A stretch of DNA of 37,307 nt, taken from NCBI GenBank assembly GCA_003222305.1, contig QHVQ01000079.1:1-37307 (forward strand), given 5' to 3'. Origin of the DNA: Acidobacteriota bacterium. GTDB lineage: Bacteria > Acidobacteriota > Polarisedimenticolia > Gp22-AA2 > AA152. Both the position numbers and the translations under genes were made by a program. Positions within the stretch are counted from its first letter, which is position 1, and every line of letters starts with the position of its first letter. This document shows, piece after piece, positions 7,982-15,788 of the stretch. The notes beneath the pieces are model-generated. The model was not told where the DNA came from and searched no databases. It saw only the letters and a list, made by a program, of their open reading frames with translations.

Positions 7982-8353
7982 CTAGTCCTCGGGGATCTCC
8001 GAAGGGTCGAAGCCGCCCAGGAATTCAGCCATCTCGTCGGCGCTGGTGCCTTCCTGTTTGTCGCGGTTGATGAATTCCTGGATCTCGTCTTCCAGCCTGA
8101 CCGGCTGCTCCTCCGCCGGAGGCGGAGCGGCTTTCTTGACCCGCCGCATTTTGCGGCGCTCGCGGCGAGCCTCGTCGGCATCCTGGGACGAGCCCATCTC
8201 CCGAGACTGCGAGGGGAGCGTCGAAGGGGGCGGGTCCGGAAACTCGGTGGGCAAAGACTCGGGGGAGGGGAGGAAGCCATCGATGGGGAGGCGCGCTTTC
8301 GAGAGGCGAATCTCGCGCTCCAGGCGCCGGAACAGTTCCAGCTGGCTCTTCAT
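7982..8353 (-). CDS. small charged protein of unknown function, third gene of TPR operon
   Basis: The 123-aa product is not recognised as any named family. It starts at ATG 8353 inside the stop of the TPR/coiled-coil gene (ATGA), so it is translationally coupled to it. Four parts are visible: an N-terminal helix LELFRRLEREIRLSKARLP, a proline-rich linker at about 29-48, a very basic block RRERRKMRRVKKAA at about 63-76, and an acidic C-terminal segment LEDEIQEFINRDKQEG...DEMAEFLGGFDPSEIPED. There is no signal peptide or membrane span. The basic and acidic blocks joined by flexible linkers suggest an adaptor that binds partners, possibly the two large repeat proteins encoded upstream. Function is unknown. 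Confidence 0.75.
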   Translation of the reverse strand: MKSQLELFRRLEREIRLSKARLPIDGFLPSPESLPTEFPDPPPSTLPSQSREMGSSQDADEARRERRKMRRVKKAAPPPAEEQPVRLEDEIQEFINRDKQEGTSADEMAEFLGGFDPSEIPED

Positions 8354-10377
8354 GAATTCTCCTGCTGGTACATCCGCAGACAGCGCCGCGCGTTGTCATT
8401 GAGCGGGTCCAGCTCCAGGGCCCGCTTCCAGGCCAGGATGGCCTGTTCGTGCCGGTTCAGCTTGTAGTAGGTGTTGCCCAGGTTGGTATAGGCCACCGCC
8501 GAATCGGAGCTGGTCTGAAGTGCCTGGTTGAACATCTCCAGGGCGCGGTCGTACTGCAGAGAAGTGTGATAGAGGAACCCGAGGTTGTTGTAAACCTCGC
8601 CCATGGCGGGGTCGCTCTCGATCGCTTTCCGAAAAGCCTCCTCCGCGTCGTCCGCCTTTGCCGACCTCGAGAGGACCAGCCCCAGGTTGTTCCAGGCCTC
8701 GGCACAGTGGGGCTGGACTTCCACCGCTTTGCGGAAGCTGGCCTCCGCCGGCTCCAGGGCACCCCGGTAGTAGAGGACCACGCCGCGGCTGTTGTGCTCC
8801 TGGGCCAAGCGCTGGCGAATGCGCTCCTCCTCTTCGCGGGCTGCCTGGCGATGGCTCTCGAAGGCTTTCACCACCTTCTCGTTGGACTCCCTCATCTGAC
8901 GCAGCGCGTCGTCGCCCTGCTGCACGACCTCCTCCAGGTGCGCCAACCCCGCGGCCGTGGCCTCATTCCGTTGCTGGATCTGTTGGATGGCCGAGAGGGT
9001 CAGCTCCGCGGAGGGATTCTGCTCCAGAAGGTCCCCCAGGCGGCCCAGGGTCTTGTTCGTTTCCTTTTGCGCGGCACGGACGCCGGAAATCTCCTTGGCG
9101 AGTCCGGCCAGAGCCTCGGGTCCCTGCTGGGCACCGCGCCGCATCTCGGCCAGCACCAGAGAGATCTCCTCTAGCACCTTGCCGCCGATCTCTCGCAGCA
9201 GTTGGGAGTGCTCCTCGCCCTGCTTGCGGAGGGCGGCTTCCGTCTCCTCGCGAACCAGACGCAGAAAGCCCGGAATGGCCCGAGTCTCTTCCCGCAGGGC
9301 CGTCAGTCCTGCGGCGCCTGCCTGGGCCGATTCGGCGGCACGCGATGCCAGGTCGCGAAGCGGAATCACCACTTCCTTGAGGCCTGACAATCGGTCGTCC
9401 ACGTTCTGCGTCGCCTCCCGGATTCGCTTCATCTCGTCTTGAACCGACGGCAGGGGCTGACGCGACTCCTCCAGGGCGCCCCGGACCCCCTGCACATCAC
9501 TTCGCAGGGCGGCCAGTCCTTCGGAAGCGACGCGCGACGACTCCGCCACCCGGACCGCCAGTTCCTGAAGTGGAGAAGCGGTATCCTTTAGGCCCGACAT
9601 CGTCTCTTGGACGGAGCGGGTCGCTTCTGTGAGTCTGCGAATTTCGTCCTGCAAGGGCGCGAAGGCTTGGCGCGATTCGACCAGAACCCGCTGCGCCAGC
9701 CCTTCCATGGCCGCCCGAATGGGCCCCACCCCTTCCCGTAGATCCAGGATCGACTCCTGGAGCTTGGCCAGGTCCTCGCCGAGAGGGGCCAGGGCGTCGT
9801 CGGATCGGGCTACCCGCCCGCGCAGCTCATCCAGGCGCTCGCGCAGCGCGGAGAGAGTGCGGGCGATGGAATCGGTGGCCTCCAGCGTGGCCGCGCAGCG
9901 CTCCTGCACGGCGGGGGAAGCGTCCTTGAGCTCCATCAGTGACCCGCGGACCCGCTCCGTTTCCTCCCGAAGCTCCTGCAGGGAGCTGCGCAGCGGCGTG
10001 ATTTCCTCCCGGAGGGCATCGAGCAATCCCTCCGTGCCATCCCGTCCCTTCATCGCCTGCAAGGCCGATTGGATACCGCCCAGGCCTGCCGAGAGGGGCG
10101 ACAGGTTCTCCTGGAGGATCTTCAGCGCCCAGGCGGTGGTGGCGGCGGGATCGAAGTCGCAGCGGTGCAAGGTCTCACTCGAGGTGGCCGCCTGCTCGGG
10201 ATGCTGTAGGTGGTCCTCGATCTGTTGGATCCGCCCCACGAGGCTGTGCTCCAACCCCTTGATGGACTGATCCACTTCCAGCAGGGATATGAGAATGTCC
10301 CGGCGCAGGTTGTTGTGACGCCGGTTCTCGTCGTCGGCGGTCCCGGGGGAGGGGAAAGAAAACGAGGAATCTTCCAT
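8350..10377 (-). CDS. coiled-coil protein with 70-residue repeats and C-terminal TPR domain
   Basis: The 675-aa protein has no signal peptide or membrane segment and is probably cytoplasmic. Residues about 20-60 and 85-530 are almost wholly helical heptad-like sequence rich in Glu, Arg, Leu and Ala. Within this, residues 234-303 and 304-373 are two 70-residue repeats in exact register (ESRQAFAPLQDEIRRL and ESRQPLPSVQDEMKRI), and a weaker related unit covers about 142-190. Residues about 526-661 are four consecutive 34-residue TPRs (AEAWNNLGLVLSRS, GEVYNNLGFLYHTS, AVAYTNLGNTYYKL). The long rod would hold the TPR head away from another anchoring point. It follows the 1278-aa repeat protein by 9 bp and is coupled to the small charged protein after it. 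The cellular role is unknown; a structural scaffold is an inference. Confidence 0.85.
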   Translation of the reverse strand: MEDSSFSFPSPGTADDENRRHNNLRRDILISLLEVDQSIKGLEHSLVGRIQQIEDHLQHPEQAATSSETLHRCDFDPAATTAWALKILQENLSPLSAGLGGIQSALQAMKGRDGTEGLLDALREEITPLRSSLQELREETERVRGSLMELKDASPAVQERCAATLEATDSIARTLSALRERLDELRGRVARSDDALAPLGEDLAKLQESILDLREGVGPIRAAMEGLAQRVLVESRQAFAPLQDEIRRLTEATRSVQETMSGLKDTASPLQELAVRVAESSRVASEGLAALRSDVQGVRGALEESRQPLPSVQDEMKRIREATQNVDDRLSGLKEVVIPLRDLASRAAESAQAGAAGLTALREETRAIPGFLRLVREETEAALRKQGEEHSQLLREIGGKVLEEISLVLAEMRRGAQQGPEALAGLAKEISGVRAAQKETNKTLGRLGDLLEQNPSAELTLSAIQQIQQRNEATAAGLAHLEEVVQQGDDALRQMRESNEKVVKAFESHRQAAREEEERIRQRLAQEHNSRGVVLYYRGALEPAEASFRKAVEVQPHCAEAWNNLGLVLSRSAKADDAEEAFRKAIESDPAMGEVYNNLGFLYHTSLQYDRALEMFNQALQTSSDSAVAYTNLGNTYYKLNRHEQAILAWKRALELDPLNDNARRCLRMYQQENS
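9259..9678 (-). repeat. two tandem 210-bp (70-residue) coding repeats
   Basis: The stretch encodes residues 234-373 of the coiled-coil protein. The two 70-residue units align without gaps: DEIRRLTEATRSVQETMSGL against DEMKRIREATQNVDDRLSGL, and AVRVAESSRV against ASRAAESAQA. It is an internal duplication inside a gene, not a mobile repeat. Confidence 0.8.
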
Positions 10378-10386
10378 AGCTTGCTC

Positions 10387-13300
10387 CTAGGATGTCAGGC
10401 CGAATCGAAGGACCGTCTCACCCGCCAGCTTCTGCCGTCCGGGCTCCAGTTCCTGCAGTACTATCTCTCGATAAACTCGCTGCAGCGCGGTCCGGACTTC
10501 CGGATCGGGCCCCGCCGCGTCGATCTGCTCCAGAGTACGGCAGGCCAGCAGGTAATTACCCGATCGCTCGGCGGCGAGAGCCAGGCGGCGATGGGGGCCA
10601 AGCGCCTTGAGGATTTCGGCGGCGCGGAAGTAGTCGGCGCCTTGCGCGGCGGCCTCGGAATGGATCCTCAGGAGATCGCTCGCTTCCAAGACACCGGGTC
10701 CAGAGGACAGCAGGCTGACGGCCTGAGCGGGCTCTCCAAGATCGAGCAACGCCTCGGCCAGCCGCTTCAAGTCGGAGGGGCGCGGTGGGTCACCCTGCAT
10801 GCGCTCCCGCAGCGCGCTTACCTCGTTGCGGAGGTGGGTGAGGATGCATTCGTGGACCCGGGCCATGAGTTGGTTGCGGTCGGTGGCGATCGTCTCTGCT
10901 TCGCGCAGCGCGTCGCGGGCGGCGCTCGCTTCGCCGCGCCCGAGGCGCGCACGCCAGAGGCGCACCAGCAGGATGAGTCGCTCTCCCGGCTCCCAGGAGC
11001 GCTTGAGCGCTTCCTCCAGCAGCTCGGCGGCTTCCAGGAGCTTCTCGGAGGTCAGTAGCATCTCGGAAAGGAGCGACACGAGACGGTAACTGCCGGGGTG
11101 CCTCCCATGAAGGGTGAGCGCTTGCTGCACGGCGTCTCGGAGAAGGGACGGAGTGTAGCGAACCCCGGCTTCGAGATCTTGTACCGCCGCCTCGAACTCC
11201 TGCCTGAGCGTGAGAGCCTGGGCCCGGGCCATCCGAGCCTCTCCCAGCTTGGGATCCTTCTCCACGAGCGAGGTCAATCCCTTCAGCACCTGCTCGACCA
11301 AGCCTGCCTCCCGCTCCAAAGCCTTGCGGTAAGCGCCAGCCGCCGGCGCTAGACGGCCGGCTCGAGCCAGAACCTCGGCGGCCAGGAAGGCGACGCGGGC
11401 CGTGCCGGAATCCTTCGCGATAATGGTCTCGAGCATGGCCAGCACTTCGCCCTGGGACCCCTCGGTGCGGGAAGCTGCCTGGGCGAGCTTTTCCGCCGCC
11501 GCGGGAATCTCGCCGTCCGCCAGATAGATTTCCGCCATGGCCAGATAGGGACCCGGCACCTTGGGATCCGACGCGATCATCTCGGAACACAGCTTGATCA
11601 CTTGGGGTGCGGCCGCGCGATCCACGCGGTAGGCATTCCGGCAGGCCTCGCCCGCAAGGGCTGTTTCGTTCAGAGCCCGCTGGGCCCGGGCCAGGGCCAG
11701 AAGAGCGGATGCAAGGCGGGGTGACCGGGCGAGAATCGCCTCCAGGCGTGGCAGGAGCGACCGGGCGCTCTCGGGGCGGCTCTCCAGGAGGTGTTGGATG
11801 GCATCCGTGGCGGCGGCGTCCTTTCCCAGTGAGCAGAGGATCTCCACGCGGGCCTCCGCCGCCTCAGGCAAGACGGGAAACGAGACACGGATCCGATCCA
11901 GCTCCGTGAGCACCCCTTCGGCGATCCGGGTGTCGTTGCGGAACGCTTCGAGGAGCCTCGCCACCGCGTCTTCCACCCGGCCGGTTTCGGGCAGGATCTT
12001 GCCGAGGGCCAGGGAAGCCAGAGGTAGGTTCGGGTGAAGGACCAGCAGATGCTCCAGGCGCTCCGCGGCGGTGGCCGCCAGGCTCGTGTTCTTCCGGTAG
12101 GCGTTGTAATACCGCTTCACGGCCCCGGTGCTGTCTCCCTTCTCCAGGGACACGTCACCCAGAACCAGCTGCAGCGGCGCCGTGCTGGCATCGTCCCTCA
12201 GGCGTAGCGTCTCCGAGGCCAGAGCCTGCACCTCCTCCAGCTGGCCCGAGAGGAGGAGGGCGGAGGAGAGTCCCAGCCTCACCTCGATGTCGTTGGGGGA
12301 GGCTTTCAGCGCCTCCCGGTATTTGCTCAGAATCGGGGTGAGCAGGTCCGGGTTGAGAGTTCGAATCTTGTGGAGCTCCCTTGCGGCGGCCCTGAAATCC
12401 TTCTGGTCCAGGTAGAGGCCTGCCAGGATGTAACGAACCTCCACCGTTTCCGGGTGCCGCTCCAGCAACGTTTCGAAGATTTCCCGCACTTCGTTCATCC
12501 GCTCCGGAGCAGCAGCGGCCAGATCCTTGAAGGCCTGCAACGCCTCACCCAAGGCGCCGGAGAGCAGTGCCGCCTCGCCCTGCGCGAAGCGGATCGCTGC
12601 GGGCAGGAGGTCGCGGGAGGCGAGGGAGCGATAGAGGGGGAGCGCCGCTCGGGCGGCCTCGGGGGAGGACCGGGCGGCGCTGGAAAGAAGATGCAGGGCT
12701 TCCGGCGCGCGCGCCGGATCGTTCAAAATAATCTTCTCCAGAGGCGCCAGCGCATCGAGGGACTGGCCCGCGGCGATCAGGGCCTCGGCCAACGCCAGGC
12801 ACAAGCCTGGGTGGGCGGTCTCCGAGCCCAAAGCCTCTCTCGCCCGTGCCGCCACCTCCGGCGCACCCTGAGGATCCTTGAGGAGACGGAAGCGCAGGAG
12901 CAGCGCCGCCTTCGATCGATCTCCTTCCCGCAGGAAGATCTCGGCCAATGCCCGGGCGATGGCCGCGACCGAGGTTCCCGACTCGAGCAGGGAAAGGAGC
13001 TTGGGAACCAGGATGGGGCCGTCCTCGGGCGAGAGTGCCAGAACCTTTTCGTAGCGCTCGACGCCGGCTTCACCGCGGCCGGCTTTGAAGTCGAGATCCC
13101 CCAAGAGCAGGTAAGTGCGGGCGTGGTTCGGATGAGCCCGGATCACTTTTTCGAGTGCCTTGACGGTCACCTCGTCGCCCAGCCTATCGGAGGCCAGGAT
13201 GATCGCCTCCACCGCCAGCACCGGTTTTCCGGAGGCGATGTAGGTGTCGGCCAGGGCCAGTCGCAGCCCCGGGAACTCGTCCATCTTGGGGGTCAGCTCT

Positions 13301-14223
13301 TCCAGGAGGGAGATGGTCTCTTTCTGGTGCGATCCCAACTCCGCCAGGGCTCCCAGGGCCAGGAGCATCTCCGGATACTTCGCCTCGGCGCGGCGCGCGC
13401 GGGCCAGAAGCCAAAGGAGCTCCGCTTTGCCCGGCTCCTTCTTGGCGATCCGCTCCAGCCGGACCGCCACCTCGGGCGCGGCCGCCGCGGCGTCCGCCTC
13501 CAAGGAGTGTTCCAGGTGCTTGAGCGACTCCTGGTGCTTTCCCACCTTGAGCAACAGGTCCACCAGCGTGAGGCGCAGGGGCAGGTTCTGGTAGTCGCGG
13601 GCGAGAATCGACTCCAGCCGCCCGCAGATCCGGTCCCCTTCTTCGGGGTTCTTTTCGAGGATCTGTCGGTAGGCTTGAGCCGCCCGAACGGTGTCCCCGA
13701 TCCGCTCCAACGCCAGGGCCACGTAATACGCCGAGTGAAGCGAAGTCTTGGTGAGCTTGGATAGAGGAGCGTTCTTGAGGACCGCTTCCCACTTGGCCAG
13801 ATGTCGGCCATGGTAGACGCGCAGTTCCTCGGAGGCGATTCGCTCCATCGATTCCATGGCCCGGGGATAGTCGTCCACGCGGATGAAATGCTCCGCCACG
13901 GCGTCGTAATAGGCTCCCACCGCGGCATACTTCATCTTGACTTCCTCGATGAATTCCATCACGGCGTCGATTCGGCGGGGATTACGGCGGAGAATTTTCT
14001 TGAGGCACTCGGCGGCGTCGGTCTCGCGGGAGGCCGCCAGGAGGCGGCGCGACAGCTCGAAAAGGAGAGCTTCCTTGTCGGGCTGCTTGGCCAGCGCCGC
14101 TTCCAGCGTGGCGATGGCTTTGTCGAGCTTTCCCTCGGCGGCGAGCGCCCTGGCCTTCTCCAGGGCCCGGGCTTCCGGCCCCTGGGTCAGGGACTTGAGG
14201 AGGGAGACATCGGGCAGCTTCAT
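10387..14223 (-). CDS. giant TPR-like helical-repeat protein with 52-residue period
   Basis: The 1278-aa product has no signal peptide or membrane segment. It is made almost entirely of short amphipathic helices with TPR character (Ala at turn positions, LGDLDFKAGRGEAGVERYEKVLALSP). The spacing is not the usual 34 residues. Helix pairs recur with a third helix, so equivalent anchors fall at residues 723, 775, 827, 879, 931, 983 and 1035, exactly 52 apart each time. In the N-terminal half, anchors at 203, 256, 307, 357, 409, 461 and 512 are 50-53 apart. The last about 190 residues are less regular. Such a protein should form a long superhelical scaffold for binding partners. It starts at ATG 14223 behind a weak ribosome site and a near-consensus promoter, and heads a three-gene operon with the coiled-coil TPR protein and the small charged protein. 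I do not recognise a named family. Confidence 0.85.
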   Translation of the reverse strand: MKLPDVSLLKSLTQGPEARALEKARALAAEGKLDKAIATLEAALAKQPDKEALLFELSRRLLAASRETDAAECLKKILRRNPRRIDAVMEFIEEVKMKYAAVGAYYDAVAEHFIRVDDYPRAMESMERIASEELRVYHGRHLAKWEAVLKNAPLSKLTKTSLHSAYYVALALERIGDTVRAAQAYRQILEKNPEEGDRICGRLESILARDYQNLPLRLTLVDLLLKVGKHQESLKHLEHSLEADAAAAAPEVAVRLERIAKKEPGKAELLWLLARARRAEAKYPEMLLALGALAELGSHQKETISLLEELTPKMDEFPGLRLALADTYIASGKPVLAVEAIILASDRLGDEVTVKALEKVIRAHPNHARTYLLLGDLDFKAGRGEAGVERYEKVLALSPEDGPILVPKLLSLLESGTSVAAIARALAEIFLREGDRSKAALLLRFRLLKDPQGAPEVAARAREALGSETAHPGLCLALAEALIAAGQSLDALAPLEKIILNDPARAPEALHLLSSAARSSPEAARAALPLYRSLASRDLLPAAIRFAQGEAALLSGALGEALQAFKDLAAAAPERMNEVREIFETLLERHPETVEVRYILAGLYLDQKDFRAAARELHKIRTLNPDLLTPILSKYREALKASPNDIEVRLGLSSALLLSGQLEEVQALASETLRLRDDASTAPLQLVLGDVSLEKGDSTGAVKRYYNAYRKNTSLAATAAERLEHLLVLHPNLPLASLALGKILPETGRVEDAVARLLEAFRNDTRIAEGVLTELDRIRVSFPVLPEAAEARVEILCSLGKDAAATDAIQHLLESRPESARSLLPRLEAILARSPRLASALLALARAQRALNETALAGEACRNAYRVDRAAAPQVIKLCSEMIASDPKVPGPYLAMAEIYLADGEIPAAAEKLAQAASRTEGSQGEVLAMLETIIAKDSGTARVAFLAAEVLARAGRLAPAAGAYRKALEREAGLVEQVLKGLTSLVEKDPKLGEARMARAQALTLRQEFEAAVQDLEAGVRYTPSLLRDAVQQALTLHGRHPGSYRLVSLLSEMLLTSEKLLEAAELLEEALKRSWEPGERLILLVRLWRARLGRGEASAARDALREAETIATDRNQLMARVHECILTHLRNEVSALRERMQGDPPRPSDLKRLAEALLDLGEPAQAVSLLSSGPGVLEASDLLRIHSEAAAQGADYFRAAEILKALGPHRRLALAAERSGNYLLACRTLEQIDAAGPDPEVRTALQRVYREIVLQELEPGRQKLAGETVLRFGLTS
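10966..12057 (-). repeat. seven gap-free 156-bp (52-residue) coding repeats
   Basis: This part encodes residues 723-1086. Each unit begins with a helix of the form L-E-x-I-h-x-x-x-P: LEHLLVLHP, LDRIRVSFP, LEAILARSP, CSEMIASDP, LETIIAKDS, LTSLVEKDP, ALTLHGRHP. Then comes a TPR-like helix pair (ALLALARAQRALNE...AGEACRNAY). The sequences have diverged, but the spacing is exactly 52 residues for six successive steps. Confidence 0.8.
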
Positions 14224-14303
14224 CGCCTGTCTTTCTCAAAGCGCTATCGGTCAATCAGTTAGACGGCTTCGACCGCGAAGCACGTCGCGGCCGGAACAAG
14301 GGA

Positions 14304-14331
14304 AATATAAAGATGGCAGCGCGGATTTCAA
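14304..14331 (-). promoter_or_regulatory. promoter of the TPR operon
   Basis: Minus-strand TTGAAA (14326-14331) and TATATT (14304-14309) are separated by 16 bp. Transcription would begin near 14297, about 74 nt upstream of the ATG at 14223. It lies back to back with the forward promoter at 14357-14385. Confidence 0.65.
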
Positions 14332-14356
14332 GACGCATTAGTCACTTAGCGGACTC

Positions 14357-14385
14357 TTGACTCTGGCAGGGCCTCCCGGTATATT
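14357..14385 (+). promoter_or_regulatory. promoter of the proline-rich secreted protein
   Basis: TTGACT (14357-14362) and TATATT (14380-14385) are spaced by 17 bp, close to the sigma70 consensus. Transcription would start near 14392, leaving about 65 nt to the start codon. The two -35 boxes of the divergent pair are only about 25 bp apart, so a single regulator could act on both. Confidence 0.7.
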
Positions 14386-14456
14386 GTCGCCACTCAAAAC
14401 AAGGTCCCCCATTTTCTTGTGGAAAAGATCTCTGTTTTCTCGAGGGAGGAGGAGTG

Positions 14457-15161
14457 ATGCGTTGGAGAGCGGGATTCGGAAGTCGCCTGGCTGCTGCGGC
14501 TCTGGCGGTGTCGATGAGCGGTTTCCCCGTCGGTTTCAGCCAGAGTGTCCGGTCTGCCGGGACCTTGACGGGTCGGATCTTCCGCGCCGACGGTGTCACT
14601 CCGCGCAGCGGCGTGGTGGTGAGAGTTGCAAATCTGTCCACGTCGGAGATCTTCGCCTCAACTCAAACCGACAATTCGGGACGCTACGCTTTGCCCAGCC
14701 TCCCCTCGGGACAGTACCAGTTGGCGGTGGAGGCGAACGAAGGTTTGTATGTCAATCCTGACCGGATTCCTGTCCTCCAAGGCCGGAAGACCCTGTTCTC
14801 GCTCGCACTGAATCCGTCTCGGGCGGCGGATGAACCGCCCCCACCCGACAATCCTCCCGGTCAAGAGCCTCCTCCCCAGCAGCCTCCGCCGGAGCCTCCT
14901 CCCCAGACCGAGCCCGCGGCGCAACCGCCGCCAGCGGAAGGCACGAAGCCCGAGGAGAAAAAGCCCGAGGAAAAGGGAAAGACACCCGCGGAACAGCAGG
15001 CGGAGAAGGGCAAGAAGAGGTCGGGCGGCGGGTTCTGGCGGAGCGGCTGGGGTGTGGCCGTGGGTCTTGGCGGAGGTGCCATCGTGCTGGGACTTCTGGC
15101 CGACTCTATCGCCGGAAACAGCAGTGAAGTGCCCCCTCCTCCCAGCCCCAGCACCCCCTGA
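14457..15161 (+). CDS. secreted protein: carboxypeptidase-regulatory-like domain, Pro-rich linker, C-terminal Gly-rich span
   Basis: I prefer ATG 14457 over GTG 14454 because GGGAGGAGGAG lies just upstream of it; the product is 234 aa. Residues about 1-30 look like a signal peptide (AAAALAVSMSGFPVGFSQS). Residues about 35-110 match the carboxypeptidase-regulatory-like (CNA-B/transthyretin-like) beta-sandwich: GTLTGRIFRADGVTPRSGVVV, then TDNSGRYALPSLPSGQYQLAV. A proline/glutamine-rich linker (EPPPQ units) and a Lys/Glu-rich stretch follow. Next comes the hydrophobic segment WGVAVGLGGGAIVLGLLADSIAG, then a short Pro tail. It may be anchored in the membrane by that last segment with the beta domain exposed. 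A strong promoter precedes it and a strong terminator follows, so it is a single-gene unit. It diverges from the TPR operon. Specific function is unknown. Confidence 0.85.
   Translation: MRWRAGFGSRLAAAALAVSMSGFPVGFSQSVRSAGTLTGRIFRADGVTPRSGVVVRVANLSTSEIFASTQTDNSGRYALPSLPSGQYQLAVEANEGLYVNPDRIPVLQGRKTLFSLALNPSRAADEPPPPDNPPGQEPPPQQPPPEPPPQTEPAAQPPPAEGTKPEEKKPEEKGKTPAEQQAEKGKKRSGGGFWRSGWGVAVGLGGGAIVLGLLADSIAGNSSEVPPPPSPSTP
14865..14906 (+). repeat. short direct repeat encoding EPPPQ units
   Basis: GAGCCTCCTCCCCAG occurs at 14865-14879 and again at 14892-14906, with a related CAGCCTCCGCCG between. It codes for the proline-rich linker and is a low-complexity coding repeat. Confidence 0.8.
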
Positions 15162-15191
15162 GTTGAGCCTTCTGGTTCTCTCGTAAGATTG

Positions 15192-15216
15192 AAGGGCCCG
15201 GCTCCTCCGGGCCCTT
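15192..15216 (+). terminator. strong intrinsic terminator
   Basis: AAGGGCCCGG (15192-15201), a 5-nt loop CTCCT, and CCGGGCCCTT (15207-15216) form a perfect 10-bp stem. TCGATTTCTG follows and is moderately T-rich. It lies 30 bp after the stop of the proline-rich protein gene. Confidence 0.8.
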
Positions 15217-15261
15217 TCGATTTCTGTGTCGGGAATAAGGGTGGTCTGCCTCCAGAGTTCC

Positions 15262-15291
15262 TTGACTCCCGCTGAATCGTGGGACTAATGT
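15262..15291 (+). promoter_or_regulatory. weak candidate promoter for the CBS gene
   Basis: TTGACT (15262-15267) is a good -35 box. The -10 element is unclear: TAATGT at 18 bp or ACTAAT at 16 bp. It follows the terminator and precedes the CBS gene by about 40 bp. Confidence 0.35.
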
Positions 15292-15326
15292 AACGTCTCC
15301 AGGGTGCCGTCGACTCGGGAGGACCC

Positions 15327-15788
15327 ATGAAGGCCAAGGAGATCATGACGCGGGATCCCATTACTTGCCTTCCGCAGACCACCATCGAAGACCTGTGTGA
15401 GACGCTCAGGCGGGAGAACATCAATGGGGCCCCGGTCGTGGACGAGGCCGGACGATTGGTGGGCATCGTCTCCCAGGACGACGTGATCTTCCGGCGGGGA
15501 AGACCCAACGAGGACATTCAGCCGCCCCGGGACATCAAGGATCTGTTCCAGCGCGGCTTTGCCTCCATCGCCGACAGCGACGCCGGTCCTCGCCGGGTGG
15601 AAGACATCATGACCCGGGAAGTGATTTCCGCCGACGAGGAGACGCCTATAGAGCAGCTTTGCCGCACCATGTGGGAGCGTCGGATTCACCGAATTCCCAT
15701 CACTCGCGGCGGCAAGCTGAGCGGGATCGTATCCTCGCTGGACCTGTGCAAGATCATCGCCAACGGAAAAGTCAGCCTTTCCCAGTAG
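15327..15788 (+). CDS. CBS-pair (Bateman) domain protein
   Basis: The 153-aa protein consists of two CBS motifs only. The first spans about 4-58 (AKEIMTRDPITCLPQTTIEDLCETL, then GRLVGIVSQDDVIF). The second spans about 90-147 (VEDIMTREVISADEETPIEQLCRTMWERRIHRIPI, then GKLSGIVSSLDLCKII). CBS pairs bind adenine nucleotides such as AMP, ATP or SAM and act as energy or ligand sensors. No effector domain is attached, so the partner is unknown. The start ATG 15327 is preceded by GGGAGGACCC. The 3' end overlaps the convergent ferredoxin gene by 17 bp. Confidence 0.92.
   Translation: MKAKEIMTRDPITCLPQTTIEDLCETLRRENINGAPVVDEAGRLVGIVSQDDVIFRRGRPNEDIQPPRDIKDLFQRGFASIADSDAGPRRVEDIMTREVISADEETPIEQLCRTMWERRIHRIPITRGGKLSGIVSSLDLCKIIANGKVSLSQ

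Noticed and set aside
7951-7985. Near-palindrome GGAATTCTAAGAATCC after the small charged protein gene
   Set aside because: The arms match only with a bulge and leave almost no loop, so neither terminator nor operator is well supported.
12370-13764. 464-aa plus-strand ORF inside the giant repeat protein gene
   Set aside because: Antisense to a well-supported helical-repeat frame, with no ribosome site and no recognisable domain.
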